A DNA stretch of 64,000 nt from Apostichopus japonicus (Eukaryota > Echinodermata > Holothuroidea > Aspidochirotida > Stichopodidae), in contig NC_092572.1 of the NCBI RefSeq assembly GCF_037975245.1, positions 18,059,489-18,123,488 of the forward strand, in the 5' to 3' direction. This document shows, piece by piece, positions 58,801 through 61,940 of the stretch (its first letter is position 1; each line of letters begins with the position of its first letter). Made by a program: the position numbers and the translations under genes. The notes beneath the pieces are model-generated. The model searched no databases, was not told the DNA's origin, and saw only the letters and a list, made by a program, of their open reading frames with translations.

Positions 58801-61245
58801 TGTTGATTTTTTTTAAAAAAAGAAATTTTCGGGCGAGGAGATCTTCTAGTATTTTACTACTCGGTTGTTTATTTCTAGTCAGCAAGAATTTGGAGCATTG
58901 GATTTGCCTTTATGATCAAGCTTGACATACAATGGAAAGATTAATATGTTAGACAGGTTTAATGAAAAGTTAAAATCACTCACAATGGCAGTTATGGATT
59001 GAAAATCAGGTAGTGCAAGAGAATTTGTTACTAAATTGGACCAACAATATGAAATAAGTGGTAAGCTTTATCTGCAGGCAAACACTGACCAAGACCACAT
59101 GTCTTTCATTAAGTCGTGCAACATGCCCCCATCAACCCTGGAATCAGTTACTCACATAAAAATGTTGTAAATGGGCTTTGGCCTTTCTCATAGACATCTC
59201 CTACAAAATTTTTCTCTTTTGAAAAGAGAGTTCTCATAGAGTTAGTCTGGAATTTGAGGTCAAAAGGTCAGTCGTATTGACTTCTCTGATCTTTCTTTTC
59301 ACATCAGCGAATCTGCAAGATGCCTACTCCGACAACGACGACGACACAAGGTTCATCCACGGGGTAGAAGAGGAAGGCGAAGGTGAAGACGAAGATGAAG
59401 ATGACAACGTCGAGGAGGAGGACAACTCACAAGAGGAGCAGGAGGAGGAGGAGGAGGGTGGGGAACCAGAGGAAGATGAAGAGCCCACGGGAGATGTACC
59501 TCAGCAGGTTACGAGCATCCAGAGCAAAACCACGGAAGGTACCAGGAAGGAGAAAACCATCATGAGACCGACGATGCAGGAAGAGGGCCACACCCCAGAA
59601 GAAGAGGAGGAGGATGAGAACGAAGATGTGGAATACCCGACAGAATTCAGGACTACGTTGAACGTCCCAGAAGATGAGACGGAAGTAATCCCAGAAATAC
59701 CCATGTTTGCAGGTAAGTCGTCTGACAGGATTGAAATAAACAGAAGAATTTGAACGCTTGGTCTCTATCTCGATGATTGACTATCTCGATGCTTTACTGA
59801 TTGTTTGCTGTAGTCTTCTGTATACTTCAATGGATCCAATAACTGACTTTGCTGACAATTAATTAATCTGATCCAAGCCGGCGGTACCTATAAAGGTTTC
59901 GATAGACTTTGATCCTGTTTTAGTTATCAAACACAAGAGCTGCTGTGACATACATTTAATACAGACAATTGAAGGTCATGTAAAGGTTGATCAGTGTATA
60001 CCCTTCCCCCCAACCCACCTGACCCCAATCAACCTGCTGTAAGTCACTAAATCTGTTCCCAAGAATACTCGCCAAGTAATGGGTTGTGACCCTTTGCAAA
60101 TTATTCTCAACTTTTGAGAAGTGTTGAATTAAACAGTAAGATGTCTGAGAGAGAGAGCGAAAGGAAATTCCAAGCGTCGCTATAAAATGCTTGCTTAAAC
60201 TGAAATTATGTGAGGGACCATTATTTGACTTTCAAACATATTTGGAGGAAAAAGCCGATGAGTTTATCAATTTGACGTTTGTGGGAACAAACTTCAGGAC
60301 GTTTGACCGAGTTTGTACCAATACAGGCCAAAGTCAAAAATTGTTTTAAGTTTGAGATTGTTGTGGTTTCTTCTATTTCAGTGAAACCGATTGAAAGTTA
60401 CACCGAAGAAGAGAAAGATGTGATCCCTAGTAAATCCTTCCAGCCTCACATCGTGGCCAAAAAATTACCCGCCAACGGAGACCATAGCAAGACGGAACAT
60501 CATGTGAGGTCGAAGCCCCAGGCCTTCAGCGCTGATAAGGTAAAGAAGGTTTATGCTTGTGTTTGTTTAATGTGTTGATATGGTAGCCAATTAAGAACAT
60601 GAAGCTTTTTTGTGAGGTCAAAGGTTAAAGCCACCAGGTTAGACTGTACGTAGCTCGTAAATTTGGCGAGACCTCAAGCAGAACTTCATTATGTATAAAT
60701 TTGTATATATAGATATAGGTATAGATATGTATATATATATATATATATGGTAGTCACACTTTCGTCACAACTTTCTTTTCAGTCCGTTCCTTCATAGCAA
60801 ATATTTCGTAATTCTATCATGTTAACGATAGCATTCAGAAAAGCTGCCCTTTCTTCAATGAGCGCAACATTGGCCACACAGAGTTCCATCAGCAAGGAGC
60901 ACAGAATAGACGTCGTTCACTTTGTTAAAAGTACGGACGGTTTCGATAATATCATCACAGTTTTACGACCATTTATGTCTTTTATTCTTTTCTTACCAGA
61001 CCATCAGCAAGAAAGCGTTGAACTCGACCCCAGCCCTGGCCTTTGCCCTGGCGTGTGCTGTGATCGGTGTGGTGATGGGCCTGATCGCCACCGTCCTGGT
61101 CATCAAGAAGAAAACCAGACGACCCCAAGTCAGCCAGAGCTTCACCGAGGTGGACCCCAATCTCACGGTTGAACAGCGACATATCGTGTCCATGCAACAG
61201 AATGGCTACGAGAATCCCACGTATAAGTACTTTGAAATGCAGTAG
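4799..61245 (+). CDS. APP: Amyloid precursor protein homologue (APP/APLP/APPL family), complete, 10 coding exons
   Basis: Type I membrane protein of 688 residues, inferred from joined exons 4799-4873, 23871-24038, 52607-52736, 53711-53983, 55362-55585, 56755-56913, 57822-58050, 59308-59712, 60382-60539 and 61000-61245. All introns are GT-AG and phases match. Order: signal peptide (1 to about 22), growth-factor-like domain (about 30-125), copper-binding-fold domain (about 130-198), E2 (about 230-425), acidic segment (about 424-550), juxtamembrane stretch, membrane helix (619-642), cytoplasmic tail (643-688) with GYENPTY at 676-682. In known members the ectodomain binds heparin and dimerises, secretases shed it, and the NPxY tail binds PTB adaptors; those roles are inferred here. 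No Kunitz exon was seen. The acidic segment follows E2, whereas in vertebrate APP it precedes E2. Untranslated exons are not determined. Confidence 0.96.
6074..8918. mobile_element. 2845-bp DNA transposon with 17-bp TIRs and subterminal TTCCGTCCATAAC repeats
   Basis: Ends are perfect 17-bp inverted repeats: GGTCAGATCCAAAACCT at 6074-6090 and its reverse complement at 8902-8918. CACTAG flanks both sides (6068-6073, 8919-8924) and occurs once in the empty site of the second MITE copy near 27671, so this is a true insertion with a target duplication (6 bp; 4 bp if one more G belongs to each end). TTCCGTCCATAAC is present exactly nine times: right side at 8336, 8350, 8504, 8525, 8716 and 8881; left side at 6420, and inverted at 6251 and 6613. 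Near-copies lie at 6590 and 6633. These look like transposase-binding sites. It carries an ORF remnant (7494-7999). Superfamily not assigned. Confidence 0.92.
7494..7999 (+). pseudogene. ORF remnant inside the transposon, unknown function
   Basis: Two overlapping plus frames (about 7494-7688 and 7643-7999) look like one coding region broken by a frameshift. The second frame has the clearest protein character: VFVYEGDWW, then DVYVSFLHPKGP and FFWPSP, ending YIRDKFQRDCES. The pattern of aromatic, Gly and HP.GP...F.WP residues suggests a small beta-barrel (SH3-like) tail. I recall similar tails in uncharacterised invertebrate ORFs but cannot verify that. No transposase catalytic motif was recognised, so the element is probably non-autonomous. 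Confidence 0.5.
10007..10185 (+). repeat. 21-bp minisatellite, about 8 copies
   Basis: The unit TGCTATGCAAAATGAGCAAAC repeats with a 21-bp period, nearly unchanged for the first six units. It is then interrupted by a 4-bp CAGT insertion near 10120, and two to three units follow. Because 21 is divisible by three, several frames stay open on both strands, giving artificial repeat ORFs. It lies in intron 1. Confidence 0.95.
11111..11311 (+). other. Exon-like ORF in intron 1, unknown
   Basis: A pyrimidine-rich tract and CAG (TTTTCTCGTCCAG, ending 11110) precede an open frame of 66 codons ending TGA at 11309-11311. The translation is of mixed composition (starting VDSYDTRSFWSKVICSHN, with the basic stretch RFRKLKKFLIDQRREEYLF), unlike the low-complexity ORFs around it. 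Joined after APP exon 1 it would be in phase 0, so an alternative terminal exon is conceivable. A retrocopy or transposon fragment is equally possible. I do not recognise the family. Confidence 0.3.
11385..11945 (+). repeat. Minisatellite of about 30-33 bp with a 139-bp higher-order repeat
   Basis: About 17 units of CAGAGCTCATCCAGGGATGG followed by TTAAA-GGATCAT and variants. From about 11541 a block of several units repeats every 139 bp (block starts 11541, 11680 and 11819), showing a second round of duplication. ORFs of about 100 and 60 residues across it are repeat artefacts. Confidence 0.93.
12592..12897 (+). repeat. Pyrimidine-rich tract
   Basis: Roughly 300 bases dominated by C and T on the plus strand, without a clean period. 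The 101-codon ORF across it is Pro/Ser/Leu low complexity and I do not consider it a gene. A shorter C-rich run occurs at 14190-14230. Confidence 0.75.
16440..17000. repeat. Low-complexity array of CAGTA/GTACAGTA words
   Basis: About 560 bp of short, imperfectly repeated words (AGTACAGTATAGGACAGTAC and similar, 5-10 bp base period with longer blocks). Many words are palindromic (GTAC, CTGCAG), so the strand can fold into many small hairpins. Minus-strand ORFs reading Tyr/Cys/Thr/Val/Leu strings are artefacts. Confidence 0.9.
17090..17730 (+). repeat. Diverged long-period tandem repeat, 4 copies
   Basis: Landmark TTACCATGG (with variants) occurs at 17148, 17352, 17529 and 17706, giving periods of 204, 177 and 177 bp. 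Other shared landmarks are TTGGCGATTAAATCAC-like and TGTAACATGAATTGCAG-like strings. Divergence is substantial, so it is an old tandem amplification. Confidence 0.85.
20891..21440 (+). repeat. Tandem repeat of about 174-188 bp, 3 copies
   Basis: TTTCACATCCATT starts copies at 20891, 21065 and 21253. Each copy runs through GATGAAAGATTG, TTAGTGACTCAGTA and AAGAAAGATGGTTGTAAATA to TTAATGAGCAG. Copies two and three are nearly identical; the first is more diverged, so the last duplication is recent. Confidence 0.93.
23871..24038 (+). CDS. APP: APP exon 2: N-terminal half of the growth-factor-like domain
   Basis: Encodes residues 26-81, phase 0 at both ends; the acceptor follows the pyrimidine-rich TTATTTTTAG and the donor is AAG|GTAAGA. 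The block QVAMACGHFNKF, the STC and the LTYCQK match the start of E1 in APP proteins. Cys46, Cys68 and Cys79 correspond to vertebrate Cys38, Cys62 and Cys73. The frame stays open past the donor to 24263, but similarity stops at the splice site. Confidence 0.95.
24596..24750 (+). repeat. Unclassified dispersed repeat, copy A
   Basis: Begins TACTTGGCTCCTAGC, then the family hallmark TGTCTCCCCACAACCTTAGC and, further on, TGTAACACTGTGCACCCTCT, CGGTCAATGCCCTTCTCATT and CTACCA. The order and spacing are shared with the copies near 33857, 35345 and 52767. A truncated copy (24899-24953) carries only the left part. Confidence 0.85.
24899..24953 (+). repeat. Unclassified dispersed repeat, truncated copy B
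   Basis: Left end only: ATTTACTTCGCTCCTTGATT followed by ACCTGTCTCCCCACAACC and TTAGCAC, then unrelated sequence. Short partial matches of the same left end also occur near 29132-29180 and 32888-32935. Confidence 0.8.
27534..27889. mobile_element. TTAA-flanked MITE (copy 2), uninterrupted, 356 bp
   Basis: TTAA at 27530-27533 and 27890-27893. Left end AGGGTGTGAAGGCTCGC and the reverse complement of the right end, AGGCATTGAAGACTTGCC, form imperfect TIRs. It matches 5953-9150 outside the insertion there and so gives the empty-site sequence (TTAGACACTAGTTTACAG near 27666). Kolobok-like by target and ends; non-coding. Confidence 0.88.
30176..30290 (+). repeat. Short minisatellite, about 25-28 bp unit
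   Basis: About four units of GTGATTCATGTTAATGAG with GTGA spacer multiples. The right end becomes a simple (GTGA)n run. Confidence 0.85.
31070..31225 (+). repeat. Unclassified dispersed repeat, diverged copy C
   Basis: TTTACTTTGCTCCTCTCACC and TGTCTCCTACTACAC at the left, then CTGCGCCCTTGCTCCC and CACTGCCCACTTACACTTCC. It follows the same order as the hallmark copies but belongs to a subfamily shared with 46160-46315, in which CTGCATCT replaces the CCACAACCTTAGC block. Confidence 0.75.
31965..32580 (+). repeat. 21-bp homopyrimidine/homopurine minisatellite, about 29 copies
   Basis: Unit CCTCTCTTTCGATACCCCCTT, 21 bp, repeated with little change. Variants CTCTATTTCC, TTTGGATACC and TTTGGATATC are arranged non-randomly; from about 32350 to 32460 the GGATATC and CGATACC types alternate, giving a 42-bp higher-order unit. 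The plus strand is almost all pyrimidine. Because 21 is a multiple of three, two plus frames (275 and 235 codons) and one minus frame (146 codons, heptapeptide KGVSKER) stay open. These are artefacts of the repeat unless transcripts show otherwise. Confidence 0.95.
33857..33990 (+). repeat. Unclassified dispersed repeat, copy D
   Basis: A well-preserved left and middle portion: TTTACTTCGCTCCTCGCTTA, CCTGTCTCCCCACAACCTTA, CTACCGTGCGTAGAATG, AACACTGTGCGCCCTCTATG. It ends early, at GGTCAATAAGTAAG. Confidence 0.85.
35345..35690 (+). repeat. Unclassified dispersed repeat, long copy E
   Basis: Left part as in other copies (TTGCTTACCTGTCTCCTCAC, ACCTTAGCACCC, AACACTGTTTGCCCTC, CATTGCCCTTCTCATTCTAC). 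It continues through AAGTGCCTG, a TTTTTCGA segment, and ATAAGTATCCTTTT to GTAGGGAGGGATTTTG. The extension is shared with 52767-53100, so the full family member is about 330 bp. No poly(A), clear TIR or RNA-polymerase-III boxes seen. Confidence 0.82.
36336..36583. mobile_element. TTAA-flanked MITE, 248 bp
   Basis: TTAA at 36332-36335 and 36584-36587. Left end AGGTAGTCAGTATTAGGCCC and the reverse complement of the right end, AGGTATGCTGTATTGGACCC, are imperfect inverted repeats of about 24 bp. It is non-coding and sequence-distinct from the MITE at 27534. Target and AGG ends suggest the Kolobok group. Confidence 0.82.
40060..40135 (+). repeat. Unclassified dispersed repeat, short diverged copy F
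   Basis: TTACCTGTCTCCTCACAATA, then GCACTACTCTAGGATGGCTT and GGTAAACCTTTTAACC. This follows the left half of the family in order; the right half is missing. Confidence 0.65.
40195..40365 (+). repeat. Low-complexity array of GCATTTAT/TTGCATTG words
   Basis: Imperfect tandem copies of TGCATTTATGCATTGTATTG and TTTACAGTATATTGCA. Three plus frames remain open as a result (Cys/Ile/Tyr-rich strings), which I do not regard as genes. Confidence 0.85.
40956..41554. mobile_element. Possible TTAA-flanked element, 599 bp
   Basis: TTAA at 40952-40955 and 41555-41558. Ends AGGAGCCTTCTGCAT and, as reverse complement of the right end, AGGAGCATTGCTTCAT match with small gaps over about 16 bp. The short ends make chance pairing possible, and no second copy is present in the window to confirm the boundaries. 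Confidence 0.5.
42280..43110 (+). repeat. Tandem repeat of about 132-146 bp with a 273-bp higher-order duplication
   Basis: ATCCACAG landmarks near 42282, 42472, 42604, 42745, 42876 and 43023 are each followed by GTACTCTG, AAATATCACACCT and TCATCTTATGTGGATGG. The blocks beginning at 42455 and 42727 are almost identical for over 200 bp, so two adjacent units were copied together recently. ORFs here are repeat artefacts. Confidence 0.93.
44099..46159. mobile_element. 2.06-kb TIR transposon with GTGACTCGCGTGAC repeats
   Basis: Perfect 14-bp inverted ends: TGGTCAATTCCATG at 44099-44112 and its reverse complement at 46146-46159. TATA flanks both sides (44095-44098, 46160-46163); this is a 4-bp duplication, or a TA duplication if the TIR is 16 bp. 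GTGACTCGCGTGAC occurs exactly eight times in one orientation: 44113, 44292, 44482, 44504, 45253, 45267, 45603 and 45617. Degraded copies lie near 45435 and 45784. It contains no ORF of note, so it is non-autonomous. It interrupts a dispersed-repeat copy (left end near 44088, remainder 46160-46315), which supports the boundaries. Superfamily not assigned; a TA target would fit Tc1/mariner-like elements. Confidence 0.88.
45221..45905 (+). repeat. About 345-bp tandem duplication inside the transposon
   Basis: GTAAATAGGTAGAAACACTA begins copies at 45221 and 45571 (350-bp period), and both end GCAAATATAATTAGTCC. Each copy carries a doubled GTGACTCGCGTGAC. Copies differ by scattered substitutions and small indels. 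Confidence 0.95.
46160..46315 (+). repeat. Unclassified dispersed repeat, copy G, split by the transposon
   Basis: Continues from the ATTTACTTA left of the transposon (44088-44096): GTAGCTCACTCGCATACCTG, TCTCCAATCTGCATCTGC, AGCACTGCGCCCTCTATTC, CACTTTCGCTCACTTC. It belongs to the same subfamily as copy C (31070). Confidence 0.75.
47128..47300 (+). repeat. Unclassified dispersed repeat, diverged copy H
   Basis: TTTACAGCACTCCTCCCTTA, CCTGTCTCTACACTACTATT, GGTAACATTTTAGCACTGTA, then a C-rich stretch, CATCGCCCATCACC and AAATCTACCATTC. The order of blocks matches the family. Confidence 0.7.
47637..47780 (-). repeat. Unclassified dispersed repeat, inverted copy I
   Basis: The only minus-strand copy: reverse complement of CACCTGTCTCCCCACAACC, TTAGCACTCTCATTCTAC, GGTAACCTTTTAACAATAAG and CAATGCCCTCCTCATTCT. 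Its middle includes a CTACATGTACATGTAG palindrome. Confidence 0.85.
52607..52736 (+). CDS. APP: APP exon 3: C-terminal half of the growth-factor-like domain
   Basis: Encodes residues 82-125 (last codon split, phase 1). TNIVEADHPVNITSWC and VVPYRC align with the TNVVEANQPV and FVIPYRC region of APP. Cys104, Cys112 and Cys123 complete the six cysteines of this domain. Asn99 sits in an NIT glycosylation sequon that the vertebrate protein does not have at this point. The acceptor is TTTACAG and the donor CTTG|GTAAGA. Confidence 0.96.
52737..53710. other. APP intron 3
   Basis: 974 bp with GT...AG ends. Its first third is the long dispersed-repeat copy J (52767-53100); the remainder is unremarkable AT-rich sequence. 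Confidence 0.9.
52767..53100 (+). repeat. Unclassified dispersed repeat, best-preserved long copy J
   Basis: Starts 30 bases after the exon 3 donor: TTTACTTCGCTCCTCGCTTA, CCTGTCTCCCCACAACCTTA, CTACCGTGCCTAGAATG, GACCGGCCCCTTCGGTCAAT, CTACCATCCAAAGTGCC, TATAAGTATCCTTTTCTTGC, GTAGGGAGTTTAGGACTG. It defines, with copy E, the full length of about 330 bp. Confidence 0.85.
53711..53983 (+). CDS. APP: APP exon 4: copper-binding-fold domain and linker
   Basis: Encodes residues 125-216, phase 1 to phase 1. Cys139, 150, 164, 180, 194 and 195 match the six cysteines of the APP copper-binding domain, and GMLLPC and GVEFVCCP are nearly unchanged. The vertebrate metal ligands are not kept: the positions of His147, His149, His151 and Tyr168 are Pro153, Gln155, Lys157 and Thr174, and only the Met170 equivalent (Met176) remains. 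The fold is therefore likely conserved but copper binding by the known site is not expected. The end of the exon is a Pro/Glu linker. Confidence 0.97.
54296..54681. mobile_element. hAT-type MITE, 386 bp
   Basis: Ends are 12-bp inverted repeats CAGTGGCGGAGC and GCTCCGCCACTG, with the hAT-typical CAGTGG start. Flanking 8-mers CTCATACT (54288-54295) and CTCTTACT (54682-54689) differ at one base, fitting the 8-bp hAT target duplication. The interior holds a short G-run near 54630-54645 and no transposase. A 70-codon ORF inside is a by-product. Confidence 0.9.
54729..54985 (+). repeat. Tandem repeat of about 82-102 bp, nearly 3 copies
   Basis: TTAGGAACTGTC-type landmarks at 54731, 54833 and 54915, each followed by ACTGTCAGTA, GTGCTTTGAAGCATGATAT and GGACAGT. 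Differences between copies are mostly substitutions plus one 20-bp gap. Confidence 0.88.
55362..55585 (+). CDS. APP: APP exon 5: linker and start of E2
   Basis: Encodes residues 216-290, ending in phase 0. After a short Pro/Glu/Thr linker comes DPYLSGG, then AKDRLSNKQRERVATVM, equivalent to the first E2 helix (AKERLEAKHRERMSQVM in vertebrates, so RERMS reads RERVA here). The linker between E1 and E2 is only about 40 residues, with no long acidic run. The vertebrate E2 His313 position is not a histidine. Confidence 0.96.
55586..56754. other. APP intron 5
   Basis: 1169 bp, GTAAAG to CATAG. It contains the palindromic tRNA 3'-half (55851-55928) and a TTAATTAATT run near 55640-55665. No coding sequence seen. 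Confidence 0.88.
55851..55928 (-). repeat. Palindromic pair of tRNA(Lys-CTT)-like 3' halves
   Basis: On the minus strand, CTGGACTCTTAATCCAG forms a five-pair anticodon arm with a seven-base loop and anticodon CTT (Lys), followed by AGGTC and a T arm CTGGTTCGAATCCCAG. The plus strand shows the same arrangement from the same anticodon arm: CTGGATTAAGAGTCCAG, then AGGTC and CTGGTTCAAATCCCG. The 78-bp segment is therefore an inverted repeat of one tRNA 3' half, with neither strand having a proper D arm or 5' acceptor half. Box B is present on both strands. It is not a functional tRNA gene by structure; a tRNA-derived SINE piece or folded-back retrocopy is more likely. Confidence 0.8.
56755..56913 (+). 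CDS. APP: APP exon 6: E2 coiled-coil segment
   Basis: Encodes residues 291-343, phase 0 at both ends. It is rich in Glu, Gln and Lys, as expected for the long E2 helix; HRIESNLDD aligns with HMARVEAMLND and EQNYWDTLAQEP with LENYITALQAVP of vertebrate APP. The last 78 nt (56836-56913, exactly 26 codons) and the donor are repeated three more times downstream in the intron (see the 119-bp repeat). The first donor is the normal one by family alignment, because the next exon continues the E2 alignment without a gap. Confidence 0.95.
56836..57290 (+). repeat. 119-bp tandem repeat carrying the exon 6 end and its splice donor, 4 copies
   Basis: The unit starts ATAGAGTCAAACCT. Copies begin at 56836 (inside exon 6), 56955, 57074 and 57193. 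Each holds 78 nt equal to the last 26 codons of exon 6, then AAG|GTAGGT, then a 41-nt spacer beginning GT and ending CTAG. Copies two to four have CTT where the exon has CTC; copy four also has two changes (GATGCACTAGCA for GATACACTCGCA). The near-identity points to recent expansion or, less likely, an assembly artefact. Read-through from exon 6 meets TAG at the start of the second copy, so a later donor would need a separate acceptor. Confidence 0.97.
56914..57821. other. APP intron 6
   Basis: 908 bp, starting within the 119-bp tandem repeat (to 57290). The rest is T-rich with a good pyrimidine tract before CTCAG at 57817-57821. Confidence 0.9.
57822..58050 (+). CDS. APP: APP exon 7: C-terminal E2 helices
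   Basis: Encodes residues 344-420, phase 0 to phase 1. ILRSFEKYLKSVQKKRKHLI followed by HLRRADPDKAA aligns with MLKKYVRAEQKDRQHTLKH and HVRMVDPKKAA of vertebrate APP. Of the four metal-binding E2 histidines known in human APP, two seem kept (equivalents of 382 and 436) and two lost. The exon is Lys/Arg-rich, consistent with heparin binding. The donor ATAG|GTGATG is the first of a series of repeated copies in the intron. Confidence 0.95.
58029..58540 (+). repeat. Minisatellite of about 79-89 bp carrying copies of the exon 7 end and donor, 6 copies
   Basis: GAAGCCAGCATAG|GTGAT, the last 13 nt of exon 7 and its donor, recurs with the cut point at 58051, 58140, 58219, 58298, 58381 and 58459. The fifth copy reads GC in place of GT. 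Between them are ATCTATTATGGATATGTG, CTGTATCGCTGTGTCATAT and a (GT)n run of varied length. The first unit overlaps the coding exon; the rest are intronic. Confidence 0.95.
58051..59307. other. APP intron 7
   Basis: 1257 bp. Its first 490 bp are the donor-bearing minisatellite with (GT)n runs; the remainder is plain AT-rich sequence up to CATCAG at 59302-59307. Confidence 0.9.
59308..59712 (+). CDS. APP: APP exon 8: acidic, intrinsically disordered stalk
   Basis: Encodes residues 420-555, phase 1 to phase 1. Two Glu/Asp blocks (near 440-485 and 515-530, with runs of up to five Glu) are separated by a Ser/Thr/Lys-rich stretch, then Thr/Pro/Glu-rich sequence. Splice sites and phases fit the neighbours (CATCAG acceptor, GCAG|GTAAGT donor), so it is part of the gene despite low complexity. 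It is the counterpart of the APP acidic region but sits between E2 and the membrane. An Arg/Lys-rich ORF in another frame here is a shadow. Confidence 0.9.
59713..60381. other. APP intron 8
   Basis: 669 bp, GTAAGT to TTTCAG. I see no repeats or coding sequence of note; a C-rich stretch lies at 60004-60030. Confidence 0.88.
60382..60539 (+). CDS. APP: APP exon 9: membrane-proximal ectodomain
   Basis: Encodes residues 555-607, phase 1 to phase 0, with acceptor TTTCAG and donor AAG|GTAAAG. It is hydrophilic, with Glu-rich, Lys-rich and His-containing stretches (for example SKTEHHVRSKPQAF). It occupies the place of the secretase-cleaved stalk of vertebrate APP. I see no clear match to the vertebrate amyloid-beta sequence, as expected, because that segment is poorly conserved outside vertebrates. 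Confidence 0.88.
60540..60999. other. APP intron 9 with (TA)n microsatellite
   Basis: 460 bp, GTAAAG to TACCAG. A TATATA/GATA-rich microsatellite lies at about 60697-60750. The open frame from about 60819 runs into exon 10 in the wrong frame and is not coding. Confidence 0.88.
61000..61245 (+). CDS. APP: APP exon 10: membrane helix and cytoplasmic tail
   Basis: Encodes residues 608-688 and the TAG stop at 61243-61245. A 24-residue hydrophobic helix (619-642) contains GVVMG, a GxxxG helix-contact motif, and is followed by KKK, a stop-transfer signal matching the vertebrate IATV...KKK end. The tail ends MQQNGYENPTYKYFEMQ, almost identical to vertebrate APP. It carries NPTY, bound by PTB adaptors such as Fe65, X11/Mint and Dab. 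The equivalent of human Thr668 is Thr663, but the next residue is Val instead of Pro. Confidence 0.98.
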   Translation, partial: TISKKALNSTPALAFALACAVIGVVMGLIATVLVIKKKTRRPQVSQSFTEVDPNLTVEQRHIVSMQQNGYENPTYKYFEMQ

Positions 61246-61940
61246 AACCTGCACCACCCTCCATTGTAAAAATTTTACAAGTCTTGCAAATATGTGTAAG
61301 AGAACATTTGGTTAGCTGCAATTTTTGAAACTCATTTCTTTCTTTCTTTCTCTCTCTCTCTCTATTTTCTTGTGTTATTATATTTCCTTCTTTTGGGACA
61401 ATTTACTAAATTTGTGAATATTTTTGTCCTCATCTGAATTGTCGATTGGAGGGTCTCGGCCTGTGTGGTCTTCATCGTGTTTGGTAGTGAGTGACGTATC
61501 TGCTCACAGTCGGATTTTAACCATCCTTCTCGATAATTGTCTGGGGTAAAAAAAAATCATTTGGACAAGAGTCAGAAAGGTAATTAATGATTCATTATGA
61601 ATATTTCAAGTTTTTCTTGTGTTTTTTTTTGGAGGTGGGGGGGGGGGGGAGAGAGGGTCTAAAAACAAGACGAAAGGAAACGAGACAAAGCAAAAAAGAA
61701 TTAGATAAGAATAAGGAATGATTTCTCATCTTTGATATTAGATGTCGAGGCAATACCTTCAAGCCAACGTCTTCTTTGTATAGTGTTAGTTCATATTGGC
61801 TCTTGTATTCTGACACGCACAACCGCAGCATTTCATTTTTTTTTTGTTATGCGGTTGGAAGTATCATGTATTCCTTATTGTTCATGTATTTATACGCTTA
61901 TCGTAAAATAAACTCATTGGTGGAAAAAATGCCCGGTTTT
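61246..61940 (+). other. Probable APP 3' UTR (proximal form)
   Basis: AT- and pyrimidine-rich sequence after the TAG stop, with a (TC)n tract near 61340-61365 and a G-run near 61630-61650. It would end shortly after the poly(A) signal at 61907. A longer 3' UTR is possible, because further AATAAA words occur at about 63680 and 63747. Confidence 0.6.
61907..61912 (+). promoter_or_regulatory. Candidate polyadenylation signal
   Basis: AATAAA, followed within about 15-45 bases by a GT-rich stretch (TTGGTGG, then GGTTTTATGTATTCTGGTCG), the usual arrangement of a cleavage site. Confidence 0.6.

Noticed and set aside
59383-59565. Arg/Lys-rich ORF overlapping exon 8
   Set aside because: Shadow frame of the GAG/GAA-rich acidic exon, which is supported by splice phase on both sides.
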